Positions 24,878-35,740 are shown, counted from the first letter of the stretch. The stretch is 64,000 nt of DNA from Craurococcus roseus (GCF_039523795.1 NZ_BAAAFZ010000008.1:372001-436000), one strand, 5' to 3'. Program-made: numbers and translations. The notes: generated from the sequence alone by a model not told the origin.

Positions 24878-25875
24878 TGCTCGCCGTCGCCTCCCGCGCC
24901 GGGCACGTCTGGCTGGCGCTGGCGGCGCTCGGGGTGGCGCTGCTGCCGCTCTGGGCCTCGAACTACCACCTCGAACTGGCCTCCACGGCGCTGGTTTCGG
25001 CGATGTTCGCGCTCAGCCTGCACCTGCTGGTGGGCGCCGCCGGCATGGTGAGCCTCGGGCACGCCGCCTTCTTCGGCATCGGCGCCTACGCGGTCCACCT
25101 GCTGCCGGCGGGGATGTCCGTCCTTCTGACCTTGCCGGCGGCGGCGCTGTTGGCCGCGGCGGCGGCCCTGCCGGTAGGCGCCCTGTCGCTCCGCACGCGC
25201 GGCTTCTTCTTCCTGATGACCACGCTCGCCTTCGGGCAGATGCTGTTCTTCGTCTTCCACGACACGCCTCTCGGGGGCGGCAAGGACGGGGTCTTCGTGT
25301 CCCGGCCGGCGCTGGAGGCCTTTGGCTTGGTGTGGGAGGTGCCGCGCCGGAACCGGCCGACGGTGCTGCTGCTGCTCAACCTCGGCGTGTTGGTGGCGAT
25401 GTACGCCGGCCTCGCGGCCCTGCTGCGGACGCTGTTCGGCCGGGCGCTGCTCGGCATCCGCGCCAACGAGGGCCGGATGCGGGCGCTGGGCTACGACACC
25501 TTCCGGATCAAGCTGGCGGCCTTTGTGGTGGCGGGCGCCCTGGCCGGCGTTTCCGGCCACATGTGGGCCATGGCCCAGGCCTTCGTGAGCCCGGAGTTGC
25601 TCGGCTGGCACCGCTCGGCCGAGGCGCTGCTGATGGTGCTGCTGGGCGGCCTGGGGGCGCTGCACGGGCCTATCCTCGGCGCTTTCGCCTTCATCGGGCT
25701 GGGCGAAGCGAGCAACCTGGTGACGGAGCGGCAGAAGCTCGTCGAGGGCTTGGTGATCCTCGCCGTGGTGCTGGCGCTGCCCAAAGGCTTGGCGGGCCTC
25801 GGCCTGCGCCGCCGGCCGGCTCGGCCCGCGGCCCCCTCCCCCGCCGGGACGCCGGTGGCGGCGGCCGAGTTGTGA
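24877..25875 (+). CDS. Branched-chain-type ABC transporter permease (LivM type)
   Basis: A 332-residue permease with the LivM signature LLVGAAGMVSLGHAAFFGIG and the coupling loop LLGIRANEGRMRALGYDTFR. About nine membrane segments are seen. The C-terminus is a Pro/Ala-rich tail. It begins at ATG 24877 within the LivH stop and ends within the GTG of the LivG-type gene, so the importer genes are tightly coupled. Confidence 0.9.
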   Translation: MLAVASRAGHVWLALAALGVALLPLWASNYHLELASTALVSAMFALSLHLLVGAAGMVSLGHAAFFGIGAYAVHLLPAGMSVLLTLPAAALLAAAAALPVGALSLRTRGFFFLMTTLAFGQMLFFVFHDTPLGGGKDGVFVSRPALEAFGLVWEVPRRNRPTVLLLLNLGVLVAMYAGLAALLRTLFGRALLGIRANEGRMRALGYDTFRIKLAAFVVAGALAGVSGHMWAMAQAFVSPELLGWHRSAEALLMVLLGGLGALHGPILGAFAFIGLGEASNLVTERQKLVEGLVILAVVLALPKGLAGLGLRRRPARPAAPSPAGTPVAAAEL

Positions 25876-26618
25876 CGGCCGCCCTGGAAGCGACAGGGCT
25901 GACGCGCCGCTTCGGCGGCCTAGCGGCCGTGTCCGACGTTTCCCTCGCCTTGTCCGTCGGCGAGTTGCACGCCGTCATCGGCCCGAACGGTGCGGGCAAG
26001 AGCACGCTGGCGAACCTGCTCTCGGGCGAGTTGGCGCCGAGCGGCGGCGCCGTCCGCCTGGGAGGGCAGGACGTGACCGGCTGGCCGGTTTGGCGGCGCG
26101 CCCTGGGCGGCATCGGGCGCTCCTTCCAGAAGGCGAACATCCTCCAGGAGCTGACGGTGCTGGAGAACACCCGGCTCGCCGCGCAGGCCCGCGGGTTCAC
26201 CCCAGGCCGTTGGCTCCGCCGGGCGGCGCGCGAAGCGGGGCCGGTGTCCGAAGCGCGCGCGGCCTTGGCCCGGGCGGGGCTCGGACCGTGGGAGGACGCG
26301 GTAGCGACGACCTTGAGCCACGGGCAATTGCGTCTCCTGGAGATCGCCATGGCTTTGGCGACCGGGCCGCGCGTGCTGCTGCTGGACGAACCGCTGGCCG
26401 GCGTGGGGCCGGAGGAGGGCGAGCGCCTCGCCTCCTTGCTCAAGGAGTTGTCGCGGGACCACGCGCTGCTGCTGATCGAGCACGACATGGACGTGGTGTT
26501 CGCGGTGGCCGACACGCTGACCGTGATGGTGGACGGCCGCGTCCTGGAGCGCGGCCCGCCGGCGCGCATCCGCGCCTCCGCCGCGGTGCGGGACGCTTAC
26601 CTCGGCCACGCCGCGTGA
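25872..26618 (+). CDS. Branched-chain-type ABC transporter ATPase (LivG type)
   Basis: A 248-residue ABC ATPase starting at GTG 25872. Walker A IGPNGAGKST, the Q-loop region GIGRSFQKANIL, signature LSHGQLRLLEIAMAL, Walker B VLLLDEPLAGVGP and the H-loop LLIEHDMDVVF are intact. The signature LSHGQ is a mild variant of LSGGQ also seen in this family. It pairs with the LivF-type ATPase encoded immediately downstream, whose GTG overlaps its stop. Confidence 0.9.
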   Translation: MTAALEATGLTRRFGGLAAVSDVSLALSVGELHAVIGPNGAGKSTLANLLSGELAPSGGAVRLGGQDVTGWPVWRRALGGIGRSFQKANILQELTVLENTRLAAQARGFTPGRWLRRAAREAGPVSEARAALARAGLGPWEDAVATTLSHGQLRLLEIAMALATGPRVLLLDEPLAGVGPEEGERLASLLKELSRDHALLLIEHDMDVVFAVADTLTVMVDGRVLERGPPARIRASAAVRDAYLGHAA

Positions 26619-27325
26619 CGCCGATACTGGAAGCGCGCGGCCTCGCTTCGGGATACGGCGCCGGCCTCGTGCTGCGCGGCGTGGACCTGGCGATCCGCCC
26701 CGGCGAGGCGATCGGCCTCATGGGCCGGAACGGCATGGGCAAGACCACGCTGATCCGGACCCTCATGGGCCAGGTGCCGGCGCGGGGTGGCCACGTGCTG
26801 ATCGACGGCGCGGACGCGACCGCGGAGGCGCCGTTCCGCCGGGCCCGCCGGGGCATCGCCGTAGTGCCGGAAGGGCGCGGCGTCTTCGGCACGCTGTCGG
26901 TCATGGAGAACCTCCGCCTCGCCGCGCGGCCGGGCGCGGACGGCAGGGTCGATTGGCCGCTCGACCGCGTCATGGCGTTGTTCCCTCGCCTCGCGGAGCG
27001 CAGCGGCCACCGCGGCGACCAGCTCTCGGGCGGCGAGCAGCAGATGCTCTCCATCGGCCGGGCGTTGATGACCAGCCCGCGGCTGCTGGTGCTGGACGAG
27101 GCGACAGAGGGGCTCGCGCCCCTGATGCGCGACGCGATCTGGGACACCATCCGCGCCGTGCGCCAAGCGGGCATAGCCACGCTGGTGGTGGACAGGACGG
27201 TGGCCGCGGTGCTCTCCCTGGTGGACCGGGCGGACATCTTGGTGAAGGGCAGCCTCGCGTGGTCCGGGCCGCCGGAGCGGCTGCAGGCCGATCCGGAAAC
27301 GATGCACCGGCACCTCGGCGTGTAG
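26615..27325 (+). CDS. Branched-chain-type ABC transporter ATPase (LivF type)
   Basis: A 236-residue ABC ATPase from GTG 26615. Walker A LMGRNGMGKTT, the typical LivF segment VVPEGRGVFGTLSVMENL, signature LSGGEQQMLSIGRAL and Walker B LLVLDEATEGLAP are present. The H-loop position reads TLVVDRTVAAVL, where most LivF proteins have an ILVEQN element, a divergence also found in other members of the family. It closes the importer operon, and a second operator lies between it and the ligase gene. Confidence 0.9.
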   Translation: MTPILEARGLASGYGAGLVLRGVDLAIRPGEAIGLMGRNGMGKTTLIRTLMGQVPARGGHVLIDGADATAEAPFRRARRGIAVVPEGRGVFGTLSVMENLRLAARPGADGRVDWPLDRVMALFPRLAERSGHRGDQLSGGEQQMLSIGRALMTSPRLLVLDEATEGLAPLMRDAIWDTIRAVRQAGIATLVVDRTVAAVLSLVDRADILVKGSLAWSGPPERLQADPETMHRHLGV

Positions 27326-27356
27326 CCGGTCCGCCGGGCCTGCCCGACGCGCGGCT

Positions 27357-27390
27357 TGCAGGAGGGGTTAGCGGCCCGCACTATATTGCA
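27357..27390 (+). promoter_or_regulatory. Candidate BoxR operator upstream of the benzoate-CoA ligase gene
   Basis: CGCA-CTATAT-TGCA at 27377-27390 matches the TGCA-N6-TGCA pattern with one substitution. A further TGCA lies at 27357-27360, exactly 20 and 30 bases upstream of the two half-sites. The site is 66 bases before the ligase start and downstream of the importer stop, so the ligase operon probably has its own promoter. Confidence 0.62.
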
Positions 27391-27455
27391 AGCGCTTAGG
27401 CGCGATCGAATGAAGAAGCGTGCGGCAGACACGCGCGGAGGGAAGGAGGAAGCGG

Positions 27456-29045
27456 ATGGATGGCATCCCCGCATCCGGTCAAGGCGCGTCGCGCGGCAAT
27501 GCCGTTTCCTGGTTCGTCGATCGGCACGTGGCGGCCGGGCGGGGCGGCGCCACGGCCTTCACCGACCCGCACCGCAGCATGACCTACGCCGCGCTCGCCG
27601 AGGCGAGCGCGCGGTTCGCCGGAGGATTGCGCGCGGCCGGCATAGGGCGCGAGCGCCGGCTGTTGATGCTGATGCTCGATACGGTGGACTTCCCCGTCGC
27701 GTTCTGGGGCGCGCTGCGCGCCGGGGTGGTGCCGGTGCCGGCGAACACGCTGCTCACCGCCGAACAGGTCGCCTACATGCTGGAGGACAGCCGGGCGGAG
27801 GCGGTTGTCGTCTCCGCCCGGCTGCTCGCGGCGCTCGCGCCGGCCATCGCGGCCTCGCCCTGGCTGCGGCTGGTGCTGGTGGCCACGCCGGACGGCGAAC
27901 CGGCGCCGGCCCTGCCCCCAGGCGCGCAGGAGTTGCGGAACTTCCTGGCCGGGGCGCCGGCGGCCGAGACGGTGGCGGCCAGCCCAGACGAGGTCGCCTT
28001 CTGGCTCTACTCCTCCGGCTCCACCGGCGCGCCCAAGGGCACCAAGCACGTCCACGCCAGCCTTCGCGCCACAGCCGAGACTTACGCGGCGCAGGTGCTG
28101 GGCATCCGCCCGGACGACGTGGTGTACTCGGCGGCGAAGCTGTTCTTCGCCTACGGCCTCGGCAACGCCATGACCTTTCCGATGTCGGTCGGCGCGCAGG
28201 CTGTGCTGCTGCCTGACCGGCCCTCGCCCGACGCGGTGCTGTCCGTGATGGCCCGGCACCGGCCCACCCTTTTCTGCGGCGTGCCGACTCTTTACGCGGC
28301 GCTGCTGGCGCACCCGGGGCTCGGGCGCGGCGCCGGCTCGGACCGGCTGCGCCTCTGCGTCTCGGCCGGCGAGGCCTTGCCGGAGCATGTGGGGCAACGC
28401 TGGTCTTCGGTCGTGGGCGCCGACATCCTCGACGGCATCGGCTCCACCGAGATGCTGCACATCTTCCTCAGCAATCGGCCGGGCCACATCCGGTACGGCA
28501 CCACCGGGACCGCCGTGCCGGGCTACGATCTGCGGATCGTGGACGAGCAGGACCGCGATCTCCCACCCGGCGAGATCGGCGAACTGTTGGTGCGGGGGCC
28601 ATCGGCCGCCGAAGGCTATTGGAACCAGCGCGACAAATCCCGCCGCACCTTCCAAGGTGAATGGACACGCACCGGCGACAAGTACACGCAGGACGCCGAC
28701 GGCCATTACCGCTACCAGGGCCGCACGGACGACATGTTCAAGGTGAGCGGCATCTGGGTTTCGCCCTTCGAGGTGGAAGCGGCGTTGATGACGCACCCGG
28801 CCGTGCAAGAGGCCGCGGTGGTCGGGCGCGAGGACGCGGACGGCCTTACCAAACCCATGGCCTTCGTGGTGCTGAGGGAGGACGCGGCGCCGCCGGGTCC
28901 GGCGCTTACGGAAGCCCTGCGGGCGCATGTGAAGGAGCGCGTCGGCGCCTGGAAATATCCCCGCTGGATCGAGGCGGTCGAGGAGCTGCCGAAAACCGCC
29001 ACCGGCAAGATACAGCGCTTCAAGCTGCGCGCGGGGTTCGCGTGA
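27456..29045 (+). CDS. bclA: Benzoate-CoA ligase
   Basis: A 529-residue adenylate-forming enzyme that activates benzoate (or a close analogue) to its CoA thioester with ATP, the first step of the box pathway. The AMP-binding motif is YSSGSTGAPKGTKH (about residues 188-201); FFAYGLGNAMTFPMSVGAQA, VSAGEALPEHVG, DGIGSTEMLHIF and the GRTDDMFKVSGIW hinge are typical of benzoate-CoA ligases. The catalytic C-terminal lysine is in KTATGKIQRFKL. ATG 27456 is preceded by GGAAGGAGGAAG. The start of the alpha/beta hydrolase overlaps its stop by one base. Confidence 0.9.
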   Translation: MDGIPASGQGASRGNAVSWFVDRHVAAGRGGATAFTDPHRSMTYAALAEASARFAGGLRAAGIGRERRLLMLMLDTVDFPVAFWGALRAGVVPVPANTLLTAEQVAYMLEDSRAEAVVVSARLLAALAPAIAASPWLRLVLVATPDGEPAPALPPGAQELRNFLAGAPAAETVAASPDEVAFWLYSSGSTGAPKGTKHVHASLRATAETYAAQVLGIRPDDVVYSAAKLFFAYGLGNAMTFPMSVGAQAVLLPDRPSPDAVLSVMARHRPTLFCGVPTLYAALLAHPGLGRGAGSDRLRLCVSAGEALPEHVGQRWSSVVGADILDGIGSTEMLHIFLSNRPGHIRYGTTGTAVPGYDLRIVDEQDRDLPPGEIGELLVRGPSAAEGYWNQRDKSRRTFQGEWTRTGDKYTQDADGHYRYQGRTDDMFKVSGIWVSPFEVEAALMTHPAVQEAAVVGREDADGLTKPMAFVVLREDAAPPGPALTEALRAHVKERVGAWKYPRWIEAVEELPKTATGKIQRFKLRAGFA

Positions 29046-29866
29046 TGGCGGCAGCGCGGCGCAACGTCCGGTTGGAGATCGGCGGCGGGCGGTTGGAAGC
29101 CGCGTGGTGGGGACCGGAGCCGGAAGCGGCGCCCACGATGGTGCTGCTGCACGAAGGGCTCGGCTCGGTGTCCCTCTGGCGCGACTTCCCGGAGCGGCTC
29201 GCGGCCGCGACCGGCCTCGGCGTCTTCGCCTATTCGCGCTTCGGCTACGGCCAGTCCGACCCGGCAGCGCTGCCACGGCCGTTGACCTACATGCACGAGG
29301 AAGCGCGGGAGGTGCTGCCCCGCGTGCTGGACGCCGCCGGGGTCAGGCGCTGCGTGCTGCTCGGCCATTCGGACGGCGGCTCTATCGCGGCGATCCACGC
29401 GGGATCGTTCCAGGACACGCGGGTGCGCGGCTTGGTGCTGCTGGCGCCGCACTTCTTCGTGGAAGAAGCGGGGCTGGCCGCCATCCGGGCGGCGAAGCAG
29501 GCCTTCGAAACGGGCGACCTTCGGGCGCGGTTGGCGCGGCACCACCGCGACCCGGACCTGGCCTTCCGCGGCTGGAACGGCGCTTGGCTGGACCCGGGCT
29601 TCCCCCGCGCCTTCGATTTGCAACCGGACATCGCGCACATCCGCGTCCCCGTGCTGGCGATCCAGGGCGAGGCGGACCCTTACGGGACCGTGGAGCAGCT
29701 ACGGTTGCTGGAGCGCGAGGCCTATTGCCCGGTGGACGGCCTCGTGCTGCCCGGGGTTGGCCACAACCCGCACCAGGACGCGCCAGAGGCCGTGCTGGCC
29801 GCGGTGTCGGAGTTCACGGGCCGGCTGTTCGGCCTGCACGAGCCGGGGCCCGCCAACGCACAATAG
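29045..29866 (+). CDS. Alpha/beta hydrolase of the box operon
   Basis: A 273-residue alpha/beta hydrolase with a complete triad: nucleophile serine in LLGHSDGGS, aspartate in GEADPYG and histidine in GVGHNPHQD. The oxyanion-side motif LHEGLGSVSLWRDFP precedes it. It is cytoplasmic, with no signal peptide. Such hydrolases are recurrent in box clusters, where a lactone- or ring-cleavage-product hydrolase has been suggested; the exact reaction is not known. The gene is coupled to the ligase by a TGATG overlap. Confidence 0.85.
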   Translation: MAAARRNVRLEIGGGRLEAAWWGPEPEAAPTMVLLHEGLGSVSLWRDFPERLAAATGLGVFAYSRFGYGQSDPAALPRPLTYMHEEAREVLPRVLDAAGVRRCVLLGHSDGGSIAAIHAGSFQDTRVRGLVLLAPHFFVEEAGLAAIRAAKQAFETGDLRARLARHHRDPDLAFRGWNGAWLDPGFPRAFDLQPDIAHIRVPVLAIQGEADPYGTVEQLRLLEREAYCPVDGLVLPGVGHNPHQDAPEAVLAAVSEFTGRLFGLHEPGPANAQ

Positions 29867-29910
29867 TGCAGCTGGACTTGAAGTCCGCCAATAATATGCA
29901 TTATGTTGCA
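29867..29910 (+). promoter_or_regulatory. Candidate BoxR operator upstream of boxC
   Basis: TGCATTATGTTGCA at 29897-29910 fits TGCA-N6-TGCA exactly, and another TGCA lies at 29867-29870, 30 bases upstream. The site is 36 bases before the proposed boxC start. It falls in a local AT-rich patch between the hydrolase stop and boxC, implying a third promoter under the same control. Confidence 0.68.
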
Positions 29911-29945
29911 GTTGGGGCGGAATGTCGCTGAAAGGACCGGACCGG

Positions 29946-31595
<1,650 letters not shown>

Positions 31596-31621
31596 CCAAC
31601 AAGACACAGGGAGACGGAACG

Positions 31622-33070
31622 ATGCCCGACGGCATGAACGTGGACTACAACGGCCTGATCCCGAACAACGTGGACCTCAACACCGACGCGCGCGTGCGCA
31701 AGGCGCTCGAGACCTGGCACCCGGGCTACATAGACTGGTGGAAGGACATGGGGCCGGACGGCTTCCAGGAGGCGTTGGTCTACCTCCGCACCGCCGTGTC
31801 CGTGGACCCGAAAGGCTGGGCGCGCTTCGACTACGTGCGGATGCCCGAGTACAAGTGGGGCATCCTGCTGGCGCCGAAGGTGGAGGGCCGCACGGTCGGC
31901 TTCGGCCAGCACAAGGGCGAGCCAGCCTGGCAGGAGGTGCCGGGCGAGTACCGCGGCATGCTGCGCCGCCTCATCACCATCCAGGGCGACACGGAACCCG
32001 CTTCGGTCGAGCAGCAGCGCCACCTCGGCAAGACCGCGCCCTCGCTCTACGACATGCGCAACCTGTTCCAGGTGAACGTGGAAGAGGGCCGGCACCTCTG
32101 GGCCATGGTCTACCTGCTCCAGAAGTACTTCGGGAAGGACGGGCGCGAGGAGGCGGAAGAGCTGCTGCGCCGCCGCTCCGGCAACGAGGACAGCCCGCGG
32201 ATGCTGGGTGCCTTCAACGAGCAGACGCCCGACTGGGTGTCCTTCTTCATGTTCACCTTCTTCACCGACCGCGACGGCAAGATGCAATTGGAGGCGCTGG
32301 CGCAGTCGGGCTTCGACCCGCTGTCGCGCACCTGCCGCTTCATGCTGACGGAAGAGGCCCACCACATGTTCGTGGGCGAAACCGGCGTGCAGCGGATCAT
32401 CGAGCGCACCTGCGAGGCGATGAAGGCCGCCGGCATCCAGGACCCGAACGACGCGGAGCGCATCCGGGCGCTCGGCGTGGTGGACCTGCCGACCTTGCAG
32501 CGGAAGATGAACCTGCACTTCTCGCTGACGCTGGACCTGTTCGGCAACGAGGTCTCCACCAACGCCGCCAATGCCTACAACGCCGGCCTCAAGGGCCGCT
32601 ACCGCGAGGACAAGCTGGACGACGACCACCGGCTGCTGGACGCGACCTACCCGGTGCTGCGCTGCGTGGACGGGGCGATCGCGCAGGAGGCGGTGCCGGC
32701 GCTATCGGCGCTCAACATGCGGCTGCGCGACGATTACGTGCAGGACTGCCAGGGCGGCGTGAACCGCTGGAACAAGGTGATCGAGAAGGCGGGCATCCCG
32801 TTCCGGCTGACGCTGCCGCACGTCGCCTTCAACAGGAAGATCGGCGAGTTCTCGCGCATCCACGCCGACCCGGAAGGGCGGGTGGTGGATGCAGGCACCT
32901 TCGCCGCCAACCGCGACCGCTGGCTGCCCTCGGCCGATGACGACCTCTACATCACTGGCTTGATGAAGCCGGTGGACCAAGCGGGCGCCTACGCCTCGTG
33001 GATCGCGGCGCCCAAGGTGGGCATCGACAACAAGCCGGGTCACTTCGAGTACGTGAAGATCTGGAACTGA
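31622..33070 (+). CDS. boxB: Benzoyl-CoA 2,3-epoxidase, di-iron oxygenase subunit
   Basis: A 482-residue di-iron epoxidase that inserts oxygen into benzoyl-CoA to form 2,3-epoxybenzoyl-CoA. Probable di-iron ligands are seen at GDTEPASVEQ (Glu near 125), NVEEGRHLWAM (Glu and His near 155-158) and MLTEEAHHMF (Glu and His near 244-248). The sequence is strongly conserved with known BoxB proteins, including the N-terminal LIPNNVDL segment and the C-terminal PGHFEYVKIWN. GGGAGACGGAACG precedes ATG 31622. Its reductase partner BoxA is encoded next. Confidence 0.95.
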   Translation: MPDGMNVDYNGLIPNNVDLNTDARVRKALETWHPGYIDWWKDMGPDGFQEALVYLRTAVSVDPKGWARFDYVRMPEYKWGILLAPKVEGRTVGFGQHKGEPAWQEVPGEYRGMLRRLITIQGDTEPASVEQQRHLGKTAPSLYDMRNLFQVNVEEGRHLWAMVYLLQKYFGKDGREEAEELLRRRSGNEDSPRMLGAFNEQTPDWVSFFMFTFFTDRDGKMQLEALAQSGFDPLSRTCRFMLTEEAHHMFVGETGVQRIIERTCEAMKAAGIQDPNDAERIRALGVVDLPTLQRKMNLHFSLTLDLFGNEVSTNAANAYNAGLKGRYREDKLDDDHRLLDATYPVLRCVDGAIAQEAVPALSALNMRLRDDYVQDCQGGVNRWNKVIEKAGIPFRLTLPHVAFNRKIGEFSRIHADPEGRVVDAGTFAANRDRWLPSADDDLYITGLMKPVDQAGAYASWIAAPKVGIDNKPGHFEYVKIWN

Positions 33071-33101
33071 GCCCGGCGGGGACGGAGGCGGGAGCGGCGC
33101 G

Positions 33102-34355
33102 ATGGACGGCATGCTGGAGGGCCAGGGTGGGGCCGGCGCTGCACTCAAGCAGCATCTGATCGACCCGGAGATCTGCATCCGCTGCAACACTTGCGAGGCG
33201 ACCTGCCCGATCAACGCGATCACCCACGACGAAAACAACTATGTCGTGGACCCGGGCACCTGCAACTTCTGCATGGATTGCGTCGCGCCCTGCCCCACGG
33301 GCGCGATCGACAATTGGTTCCAGGTGCCCGCGCCCTTCGGCCTGGATGAGCAATTCTCCTGGCAGGAGCTGCCGCCCCGTCCCGCCCTGCCCGCCGACGG
33401 AGGCGGCGTGGGCGAGGCGGTGGACGCGCTGGACGAGGAGGCGGCGGCGCTGATCGCCGACGCCCACAGGGGCGCCGGCGGCAAGGTCCGCGCCCCTGTT
33501 TCGGCCAGCAAGCCGCGCGTCAACCTGTTCAGCCGCGCGGAGCCGGCGCTGGCCAAGGTGACGGGCAACATCCGCGTCACCCGGTCCGGCACCTCTTCGG
33601 ACGTCCACCACATCATCCTGGACTTCGGCGCCACGCCCTTCCCGGTGCTGGAAGGGCAAAGCATCGGCGTCGTGCCGCCCGGCACCGGACCTGATGGACG
33701 ACCGCACGCGATGCGCCTCTACTCGGTGTGCAGCGCCCGCGACGGCGAACGGCCGAACACCAACAACTTGGCATTGACGGTCAAGCGTGTCGCAGAGCCG
33801 CGGCCCGACGGGAGCGTGTTCCGCGGCGTGGCGTCCAACTGGCTGTGCGATCTCGCGCTCGGGGAGACGGTGCCGGTCATCGGGCCCTTCGGGGCCACCT
33901 TCCTCATGCCGGACGACCCGGAGACCGACGTCGTCATGGTTTGCACCGGCACCGGCGCCGCGCCCTTCCGCGGCTTCACCGAGCGGCGCCGGCGCCTCGG
34001 CGCCGCCGGGCGCGGCCGCTTGCACCTGTTCTTCGGCGCTCGCACGCCGGAGGAACTGCCCTATTTCGGCCCGTTGCAGAAGGTGCCGGTGGCGGTGCTC
34101 GACCAGAACCTGGTTTACAGCCGGCTGCCTGGCCGGCCCAAGGAGTATGTGCAGGACCGGATGCGGGCGCGCGCGGCGGATCTCGCTGCGCTGTTGCGGA
34201 AAGACGGCACCCACATCTTCGTGTGCGGCCTGCGCGGATTGGAGGCGGGCGTCGAAGAGGCGCTTTCCGCCATCGGCCGGGAGCACGGGATAGACTGGAC
34301 GGCCCTCCGCGCCTCCATGCGGGAGCAGGGACGATACCACGTTGAAACCTACTGA
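33102..34355 (+). CDS. boxA: Benzoyl-CoA epoxidase reductase subunit
   Basis: A 417-residue flavoprotein that passes electrons from NADPH to BoxB. Two 4Fe-4S ferredoxin clusters are encoded at the N-terminus: CIRCNTCEATCP (Cys25, 28, 31, 35) and CNFCMDCVAPCP (Cys54, 57, 60, 64). The rest is a ferredoxin-NADP+ reductase module with FAD motif RLYSVCSA and NADP motif CTGTGAAPFRGF, ending in an aromatic residue (ETY). The gene overlaps the thioesterase start by 14 bases. All key residues expected of BoxA appear intact. Confidence 0.94.
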   Translation: MDGMLEGQGGAGAALKQHLIDPEICIRCNTCEATCPINAITHDENNYVVDPGTCNFCMDCVAPCPTGAIDNWFQVPAPFGLDEQFSWQELPPRPALPADGGGVGEAVDALDEEAAALIADAHRGAGGKVRAPVSASKPRVNLFSRAEPALAKVTGNIRVTRSGTSSDVHHIILDFGATPFPVLEGQSIGVVPPGTGPDGRPHAMRLYSVCSARDGERPNTNNLALTVKRVAEPRPDGSVFRGVASNWLCDLALGETVPVIGPFGATFLMPDDPETDVVMVCTGTGAAPFRGFTERRRRLGAAGRGRLHLFFGARTPEELPYFGPLQKVPVAVLDQNLVYSRLPGRPKEYVQDRMRARAADLAALLRKDGTHIFVCGLRGLEAGVEEALSAIGREHGIDWTALRASMREQGRYHVETY

Positions 34356-34791
34356 GGGCGCGAAGGCCGGCGCCGTCTTCGTCCACACCCGCCGCGTCAC
34401 CTGGGGCGAGACGGACGCCGCCCGCATCGCCTACACGGCGCGCTTCCTCGATTTCGCCATGGAGGCGACGGAAGCCTGGTTCCAGGACCGGCTCGGTGTG
34501 GGCTGGTACGAGATGAACGTGGACCACGGCATAGGCACGCCGTTCGTCCACGCGCGCTTGGACTTCCGCAGCCCCGTCACGCCGCGCGACACGCTCTCCA
34601 GCACCGTGCGGCTGGTCCGCCTCGGCGGGTCCTCCCTCCGCTTCGCCGTGGTCGGCCGGGTCGGGGAAAGATTGGCCTACGAAGCCGAACTGGTCTGCGC
34701 CTTCGTCGATGCGGCGGGCATGCGGCCCGTCCGGGCGCCGGACCGCTTTCGACCGGCGTTGGAGGCGGAGGCGGCGCTCGGGGCGGGTTGA
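34342..34791 (+). CDS. Acyl-CoA thioesterase, 4-hydroxybenzoyl-CoA thioesterase-like (hotdog fold)
   Basis: A 149-residue hotdog-fold thioesterase. The motif WGETDAARIAYTARFLDF contains the aspartate (Asp24 or so) typical of 4-hydroxybenzoyl-CoA thioesterases and YbgC-like enzymes. The TTG start at 34342 lies inside boxA, giving a 14-base overlap. In box operons, thioesterases may release trapped benzoyl-CoA or CoA analogues and thereby protect the CoA pool. That role is inferred, as the preferred substrate cannot be read from the sequence. It ends 26 bases from the convergent boxR. Confidence 0.82.
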   Translation: MKPTEGAKAGAVFVHTRRVTWGETDAARIAYTARFLDFAMEATEAWFQDRLGVGWYEMNVDHGIGTPFVHARLDFRSPVTPRDTLSSTVRLVRLGGSSLRFAVVGRVGERLAYEAELVCAFVDAAGMRPVRAPDRFRPALEAEAALGAG

Positions 34792-34816
34792 GCGGCCCGC
34801 TCTCCGCTTTGGCCGA

Positions 34817-35740
34817 TCACGCCCGGCTCTCCTCCACCGCCGCGACGCCGTCCAGCGCCAGCAGCGCCGCGAGCGTCTCCGACGGGGCGCATCCGGAGGT
34901 GTCCACCGTGAAATCGGCCTTGGCGTAGAGGGCTTCCCGGCTGGCCAGGATTGCCCTGAGATCGTCCATGGCGCGTTTGTTGTCGCGCATGGGGCGGGTG
35001 TCGCCTTGCTCGATGACGCGGCGCATGTGCTCTTCCGGGCTCGCCCGCAGCCAAACCGTGATGCAGGTGTCGAGCAGGAATTCGAAAGTGGCCGGCTCCG
35101 CAACGATGCCGCCGCCAGTGGCGATGACGGCGGGGGAGCCTTCCCGGACCAAGTGTTGCAGCGCCTCGCGCTCGAGGCGGCGGAACCCCTCCTGCCCGTG
35201 CACGGCGAATATGTCCGAAAGCTCCATCCGGCCCTCCCGCTCCACCTCCCGGTCCAGTTCGACGAAGGCGATGCCGAGCCGCTCCGCCAACAGCCGGCCG
35301 AGGGTCGACTTGCCGGCGCCGCGCAGGCCGATCAGCGCCACGCGCCGGACGCGGCTGCCGATGCCCTCGTGCCCGCCGAGCTGCCGCTTCAGCAAGCCGC
35401 GCGCCTCCGCCAGCCGCCCTTCCGGGAGTTGGGCCACCACCTGCTCCAGCAGGAGCCGCTCGGCCGTGCGCTCCGGGCGTTCGCCGACGATCTCCTCCAC
35501 GCCGAGGCCGAGCGCGCGGGCGATGCGCCGCAAAAGGAGGATGGAGACGTTGCCGGCCCCCGCCTCGACCTGGGCGATGTAGCGCTCCGACACGCGGGAC
35601 AGGCGCGAAAGGTCGCGGCGAGTCACGCCGCGGCGCGCCCGGAGCGTGCGCAACCGGTCGCCCACCGCGCGCAGGAAGGCGTCGTCGCCCGGATCGCCTT
35701 TCGCCCGCTCCGGAGGTGCGTCCCGCTGCGTGTCAAGCAC
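34817..35740 (-). CDS. boxR: BoxR/BzdR-type regulator: XRE helix-turn-helix fused to a shikimate kinase-like domain
   Basis: A 307-residue fusion protein. The N-terminal XRE helix-turn-helix is at about residues 25-80 (LRARRGVTRRDLSRLSRVSE). It is joined by a linker to a shikimate-kinase-like domain with Walker A LIGLRGAGKSTLGRLL near residue 137. This architecture is diagnostic of BzdR/BoxR repressors, which sense benzoyl-CoA through the kinase-like domain and control bzd/box genes. TGCA-N6-TGCA operators precede three transcription units in this window. The GTG start at 35740 has no clear ribosome-binding site, so the N-terminus is uncertain by some codons. It is transcribed towards the box operon. 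Confidence 0.93.
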   Translation of the reverse strand: MLDTQRDAPPERAKGDPGDDAFLRAVGDRLRTLRARRGVTRRDLSRLSRVSERYIAQVEAGAGNVSILLLRRIARALGLGVEEIVGERPERTAERLLLEQVVAQLPEGRLAEARGLLKRQLGGHEGIGSRVRRVALIGLRGAGKSTLGRLLAERLGIAFVELDREVEREGRMELSDIFAVHGQEGFRRLEREALQHLVREGSPAVIATGGGIVAEPATFEFLLDTCITVWLRASPEEHMRRVIEQGDTRPMRDNKRAMDDLRAILASREALYAKADFTVDTSGCAPSETLAALLALDGVAAVEESRA

